A model generated the notes under the pieces. That model was not told the DNA's origin. It did no database searches and saw only the letters and a list, made by a program, of their open reading frames with translations. The translations under genes and the position numbers were made by a program. Below, piece after piece: positions 40,096 to 44,092 of a stretch of 44,092 nucleotides of DNA. The DNA comes from a virus. The stretch lies in the IMG/VR virus record IMGVR_UViG_3300049846_000790, positions 1-44,092 of that record; one strand, given 5' to 3'. Numbering within the stretch: position 1 is the first letter of the stretch; each line of letters starts with the position of its first letter.

Positions 40096-40517
40096 ATTAT
40101 TAAATCCTTCTCACTTAGATTATCATAAAACCACAGTCTGTGGCCTTTTCTTATATCAACATGAATAAAATCTTTTCCAACCCCTATACATTCAAAAATA
40201 TCTTTAGCGGCGTGGTATAAAGTAACACCATTAACACCTTTTGATATTATATCAGCAGCCCAACCCTGTAGGTGAGCAGAATTATTTTTTCCAAAAACAT
40301 TTTCGTTATGTCGCGGACATCTATATCCAGACGAAATATTGATAGGTTTTTTAATTTTTTCTCTCAAAATGTCGAGTTTTTTGATTAATTCAACATCTAA
40401 TTTCTGATCTGAGCAAACTCCACAACGGCAAATAAACTCAAATGGCCTAAAATGAGATGTCTTTCCGTCAAGAATTAGAGGCCTGTAAGCCCAAGAGTCT
40501 CCTCTTTTAAAGATCAT
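40092..40517 (-). CDS. Endolysin, peptidase M15 family
   Basis: A 141-residue zinc D-Ala-D-Ala carboxypeptidase/endopeptidase-like lysin. Zinc and catalytic residues are in SSGYRCPRHN, SAHLQGWAADI (H82, D89) and FIHVDIR (H119, D121). A Cys cluster FICRCGVCS (C30, C32, C35) stands in the usual N-terminal position of M15_3 proteins. It would cut peptidoglycan stems for lysis or entry. It is placed among fibre genes, not next to the small membrane proteins at 28.6-29.5 kb; no signal peptide. Confidence 0.9.
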   Translation of the reverse strand: MIFKRGDSWAYRPLILDGKTSHFRPFEFICRCGVCSDQKLDVELIKKLDILREKIKKPINISSGYRCPRHNENVFGKNNSAHLQGWAADIISKGVNGVTLYHAAKDIFECIGVGKDFIHVDIRKGHRLWFYDNLSEKDLII

Positions 40518-40651
40518 TTATCTTCCTTTAACTTTTTATCTAATTCCTGCTCTGTTAATTGTATCTTTTGCTCAATCTTTGATCTTTCAACAGATAAATC
40601 ATAAATCAGTGCTTTTAATTCAACCACGGTTAGTTCTTGTAGTGTTTTCAT
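40514..40651 (-). CDS. Small coiled-coil protein (45 aa)
   Basis: MKTLQELTVVELKALIYDLSVERSKIEQKIQLTEQELDKKL...: one long charged helix. ATGA overlaps with both neighbours (40514-40517, 40648-40651) support it. Its kind often sits near lysis or tail genes in phages. Function unknown. Confidence 0.6.
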   Translation of the reverse strand: MKTLQELTVVELKALIYDLSVERSKIEQKIQLTEQELDKKLKEDK

Positions 40652-40959
40652 ACTTGCTCACCTCCTAGAAACTCTTCTAGTTGAAGTGCTTTATTCTCGC
40701 AAACGCGCTTAAGAGCATTGTAAATATTTTCACCGTCTAAAGTAATAGTAAAAGCCATTTCAGCAAACTCTTGACCTTGGACTTCTACTATTCTCATATC
40801 AATAGATTCTTTGCTTTCATCGTGAGCATCTTTGTCTACCCAACCCCATAAGTGAAATATTATTCTGGAATTTTTAACATCAATGTCTTGGAACTTCATA
40901 ACTCTCCAGTATGTTGCGTCCACTCCGTAGTTAGTTGCTATTGCTTTTATAATTGCCAT
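40648..40959 (-). CDS. Tail-associated protein (103 aa)
   Basis: A 103-residue acidic protein with MAIIKAIATNYGVDATYWRVMKFQDIDV, beta strands and a C-terminal helix (IYNALKRVCENKALQLEEFLGG). Small proteins of this style are often found right after the last domain of a tail fibre gene. 4 bases separate it from the giant adhesin. Function unknown; structural or chaperone. Confidence 0.6.
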   Translation of the reverse strand: MAIIKAIATNYGVDATYWRVMKFQDIDVKNSRIIFHLWGWVDKDAHDESKESIDMRIVEVQGQEFAEMAFTITLDGENIYNALKRVCENKALQLEEFLGGEQV

Positions 40960-40963
40960 TTCT

Positions 40964-43900
40964 CTACCCCACTAATGTCGTGTTTAAAAGTTTAGTTCTT
41001 AAGTCGTCATAAGACGCTCTTAGTGTTTCATAAGCCACTCGTAATTGGTTTAAGTCTGTTAGCTGTGCGTAAACAGTACCCACTTGAGCGTTATCTATTC
41101 CAGTATATGCCGAACCCTCGCCGTCTGAAGTATAAGCATTTAATGTTTGTTTGGTAGCTGGCGTAGCTGCAAAAAATGAAATCTTTCCACTGGCATTGTT
41201 CATGACATGAGTTGCATCATTAGAAGCATCTACAAATAAACCAGAATAGCCACCGTCGGTTTTAACGGTAAAATCAATATCTGCACTTTGATTGTTGAAT
41301 ATAACCCCAGTCGTTGCAATTTGATGATCCTGTGAATCTGTATCTAATCCTACATAAAACTCTTTTAAGACATGAGCTTTACCGCCAGTGACTTGCTTTA
41401 AGGAAATATTATCAATGGTAAATGTTCCTGTGGCAGCAATTTCTAATCCATTTCCAGAGAACGACAGTCCTCCTCCGTTTGCTGCGACAAATCTAAACAC
41501 CATGTTAGCAGTTGATGAATTGGAATTTAATGTGATTGTTGGAAGTGTATATCCTGCGCAAGTAAAATAAAAAGTAGCCCCATCTGAAAACGTCCAAGTA
41601 TTAATTTGTAATTCATACACTGCACCCTGAGTTAAAAATTGAGTCTGTTTCAAATAACCAATCGTTGCGCCTGAATGTTCTGCTCTTGAGTTTCCTGCAC
41701 TCCAAGTCCAACCAGAACCAGTAACATCCCAATTTGTAAATGGACCAGTAGAGAAATCAGTATTTAACCCTAATTCAGACCCTACGCTTGCAGAATCTAA
41801 AATAATGACATCTCTATTTATAGCCAATCCATTCATTGTTGGATGTTGATGAATTGAGTAACGACTATTTGTATTTTCTACCGCGTAATAATGAGAGCCT
41901 ATTCCAAATTGTGCCATTTGAGGTAGATTTGAAACAAGTGATCTACCGAAAGCGGCACTTGAATCACCTGCTACGTTATTGCCATAACCAAATGCAAGTC
42001 CTGCACTTGTGCTAGATGTTCTTGATGTAGTGTTTGATAAACCAATTACAACAGTGCCAGTACCGCCAGCCATATTAATACTTTGACCGTAAGCAACTTT
42101 AGCAGTGTTTCCACTTGTAGTTGTAATATTTGTACCAATTAAAAATGAGTTATGATTACAGTTTGAGTTAGCTGTTCCAATGTTAATTGAATTTGAACCT
42201 GATGCAGTAACAGTTGAGCCTATAGCAATAGCACCAGAACCAGTTGAACTTGTGCTAGTTCCTATTGATAGAAACCCAGAACCAGAAGCCGAAGCAGAAA
42301 TTCCTATAGCAATCTGGTTAGCAGCAGCAGAACAGTTATTTCCTAACGCAACCGACGATGCGCCACTTGCATTGTTTCCGTAGCCGACAGCAATAGCATT
42401 ACTTGATCCTGCCGTATTTGAAACGCCTACTGCTAAACTTCTATGACCAGATAAGGTATTTGATACTCCATAAACAACAGCCTTCTCTGCACCGTTGCCA
42501 ATGCTTGCAGTGTTAGAACTTCCAACAATAATAGAATTTCCACGATTATCTGTATTTGATCCAAGAACAATAGTCGTAGCATCAGGTGCTAAAATATCTG
42601 TTCCTCTTAATCGAGTAGAACCCCAACCGCTTGTGTGACCCAATGATAAATCTCCACGGCCTTCCACATAATGAGCATTCATTGCTGTATTGTAATCAAT
42701 AAGAATCTCACCGCTTGTCATGGTCTTGTTGTAAACAAGAATCTCATCCATTGAGCCAGCAAAATATCTTGAGAAACTTGGATGCGCTCCAATTTTCAAA
42801 GTCTCAGTAGTTGTGCAATTTCCAGTCGCACCACTCCAAGTTCCAGTATCAACTTGAACACCATCAACCCAAAGTTCTCCACCTGATGTGTTAAGTATTG
42901 CGACAACTCTGTGCCAAGCGCCGTCATTATAAGCTTTTGTTGATAATAAAGCACCTTCAAGAATTCCTCTTCCAGAGGCAACATAATACCAAGCGTTCAA
43001 TCGCGCCGATGTATCAAGATAAACAAGATAACCGTTTAAGGAGCCAGTATTATATTTTTCAACAAATGCTGTGTAGCTTAGTGGCGTTGCAGTTGTTCTA
43101 AATGAGAAGCATATTGACAAAGGTAGCGTGTTAAAAACTGCATTGTGAGGTACTGTTATATAATCATTCACACCGTCAAGAGTTATGTATTTTCCAATAA
43201 TACCGTTTGCATTATCCGTTTGACCTAGTCCGCCTTGATAGGTTCCGTTTCTTCCATTTCCTGAATCATCTATAGCAGTAGTGGAAGTGTCACCGTTAAT
43301 GTCCCACTGTCCTAATAATGAAGTTGTATTGTAAGTTGCATCAGTGACGTTGGCAGGGGAGTTTTGAATATATCCAGTCGTATTTACAGCAATAGTTCCA
43401 TCACCGCTCGTTGTTGTTAAAACTCCATTGGTTGTTAGAGTGGGAAATTTTAGATTCTGCCAATCAAAGCTTACGGTTGATCCATCGCTTTTAATAAGCT
43501 CTCTTGAGTTCCACTTTAAAGAGTTTGATGTTGATGAATCAACTAAAATTCTTTCATCCCAATCAATGCTTAAACTTGCGTATGTGTCATTAATGAAATA
43601 GTTAGACCAATCAACCACGACTCCATTTGAATCTCGTAAATTCCTAGATTCCCAGTCTATAGAAATTACTTCACTTGTATCATAAGCAAGTCTATTTGCT
43701 GTGCTTAAAGAATCCTGACCTAAACTTGTGAATGGCTGATTTGTTGAATCAAGTTTTGCGTATCCTGCATCATTAGTAAATTCTGAAATATTAGGTGGCC
43801 CAGCAAGCCACGCTCCAAATACAGGATCGCTCTCAGCTTGCAAAGCTGAATCAGCTAAATCTAATGAGGCATTAACAGAAGCATCTAAATGTGATTCATC

Positions 43901-44092
43901 AATAGAACCAGAATTTATTGCAACCGTTAGCGTTTCATTTCCGCCATCATTGTTTTCAGTTAGTCCAATGGTTGTGCTACCGACCAACTTCCCATTCAAA
44001 TATCCTGCTGTCGTGTCGTTAGATGATATTTTAACTTTCTCATCAATATCAGGATTAAAAGCGGCAGCAAAAACATGATGATTATTAGCAAA
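40964..44092 (-). CDS. Giant tail/adhesin protein, main part (starts at 499, wraps the join)
   Basis: Full protein 1,166 residues. It is a multidomain receptor-binding protein: repeats DW-R-L-DS-G (~265-340); LamG/ConA-like lectin (~384-596, ITLDGVNDYITVPH, GAWHRVVAILN, GSMDEILVYN); a left-handed beta-roll like YadA heads (~640-840, many xAIGxxSxAxGxxSxAxG repeats); a CBM-like beta sandwich (~890-1020, GLNTDFSTGPFTNWDVTG, FTIDNISLKQ); and a C-terminal coiled coil (LRVAYETLRASYDDLRTKL). These domains bind sugars and would form a trimer. Coordinates here include the duplicated end. Confidence 0.88.
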   Translation of the reverse strand, partial: FANNHHVFAAAFNPDIDEKVKISSNDTTAGYLNGKLVGSTTIGLTENNDGGNETLTVAINSGSIDESHLDASVNASLDLADSALQAESDPVFGAWLAGPPNISEFTNDAGYAKLDSTNQPFTSLGQDSLSTANRLAYDTSEVISIDWESRNLRDSNGVVVDWSNYFINDTYASLSIDWDERILVDSSTSNSLKWNSRELIKSDGSTVSFDWQNLKFPTLTTNGVLTTTSGDGTIAVNTTGYIQNSPANVTDATYNTTSLLGQWDINGDTSTTAIDDSGNGRNGTYQGGLGQTDNANGIIGKYITLDGVNDYITVPHNAVFNTLPLSICFSFRTTATPLSYTAFVEKYNTGSLNGYLVYLDTSARLNAWYYVASGRGILEGALLSTKAYNDGAWHRVVAILNTSGGELWVDGVQVDTGTWSGATGNCTTTETLKIGAHPSFSRYFAGSMDEILVYNKTMTSGEILIDYNTAMNAHYVEGRGDLSLGHTSGWGSTRLRGTDILAPDATTIVLGSNTDNRGNSIIVGSSNTASIGNGAEKAVVYGVSNTLSGHRSLAVGVSNTAGSSNAIAVGYGNNASGASSVALGNNCSAAANQIAIGISASASGSGFLSIGTSTSSTGSGAIAIGSTVTASGSNSINIGTANSNCNHNSFLIGTNITTTSGNTAKVAYGQSINMAGGTGTVVIGLSNTTSRTSSTSAGLAFGYGNNVAGDSSAAFGRSLVSNLPQMAQFGIGSHYYAVENTNSRYSIHQHPTMNGLAINRDVIILDSASVGSELGLNTDFSTGPFTNWDVTGSGWTWSAGNSRAEHSGATIGYLKQTQFLTQGAVYELQINTWTFSDGATFYFTCAGYTLPTITLNSNSSTANMVFRFVAANGGGLSFSGNGLEIAATGTFTIDNISLKQVTGGKAHVLKEFYVGLDTDSQDHQIATTGVIFNNQSADIDFTVKTDGGYSGLFVDASNDATHVMNNASGKISFFAATPATKQTLNAYTSDGEGSAYTGIDNAQVGTVYAQLTDLNQLRVAYETLRASYDDLRTKLLNTTLVG
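43966..44092. repeat. Terminal direct repeat, copy 2
   Basis: Same 127 bases as 1-127, in the same strand and in the same frame of the adhesin gene. See copy 1 for the reading as a circular-assembly overlap. Confidence 0.95.

Overview
This window is a complete or near-complete genome of a tailed bacteriophage, most likely a short-tailed virus (podovirus-like) of a Gram-negative host. The first 127 bases (1-127) are identical to the last 127 (43966-44092), so the contig closes into a circle of 43,965 bp, and one gene (a 1,166-residue tail/adhesin protein) crosses the join. The DNA is AT-rich (about one third G+C by eye, not computed). I see no integrase, tRNA, CRISPR array, transposase or phage RNA polymerase. 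The phage therefore probably transcribes with host RNA polymerase and is probably virulent. The host cannot be named from the sequence. A Gram-negative host is inferred from a lipoprotein in the probable lysis cluster and from secreted proteins with signal peptides.

Layout. Leftward late operon: it starts near 10.9 kb, runs down to base 1, continues across the circular join at 43,965 and ends at 28.6 kb. In transcription order it holds small unknown genes, a DnaQ-type exonuclease, small terminase (candidate), large terminase interrupted by an intein, portal, scaffold, major capsid protein, three small head/tail proteins, the giant adhesin, an M15 peptidase endolysin, a second fibre, a P22 gp10-like tail protein, a head-tail adaptor, a set of Gln/Ala-rich probable internal/ejection proteins, a 697-residue internal virion protein, and a terminal cluster of small, partly membrane-associated proteins that may be the lysis cassette. 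Rightward early operon 1 (11.67-13.73 kb): a strong sigma70-type promoter, a 26-residue membrane peptide, a SprT-like metalloprotease and small unknown genes, ending at a clear intrinsic terminator. Leftward replication island (13.73-16.02 kb): a Cro/YdaS-like regulator and a prim-pol/helicase fusion. Rightward early operon 2 (16.1-26.7 kb): Sak4-like ATPase, DUF669-type protein, SF2 helicase, VRR-NUC nuclease, YqaJ/lambda-type exonuclease, many small genes (two are almost pure hexanucleotide repeat), a degenerate C5-methyltransferase-like protein, a large secreted Cys-rich protein and an HNH-type nuclease. A last small cluster (26.7-28.65 kb) has a leftward metalloprotease, and rightward an HNH nuclease, a small membrane protein and a membrane-anchored SGNH hydrolase.

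The 0.7-kb gap between the divergent operons (11.0-11.67 kb) looks like the replication origin. It carries about ten GGACAAAA/TTTTGTCC iterons, a DnaA-box-like TTATTCACA and a stretch of about 75 bp that is almost only A and T.

Most notable: (1) two 6-bp repeat arrays, (GGTCA[C/G/T])x35 and (GGC[TCT/TAT/GAT])x32, each framed as a small gene by ATGA start/stop overlaps and encoding (G/R/W)-Ser and Gly-(S/Y/D) dipeptide polymers; (2) a 351-residue intein in the Walker A motif of the large terminase, with the features of a class 3 intein (no N-terminal nucleophile, W-C-T triad) and a homing-endonuclease motif with Asp changed to Asn; (3) the iteron/DUE origin; (4) over-represented 8-mers GTCACGAC and GTTTAAAC.
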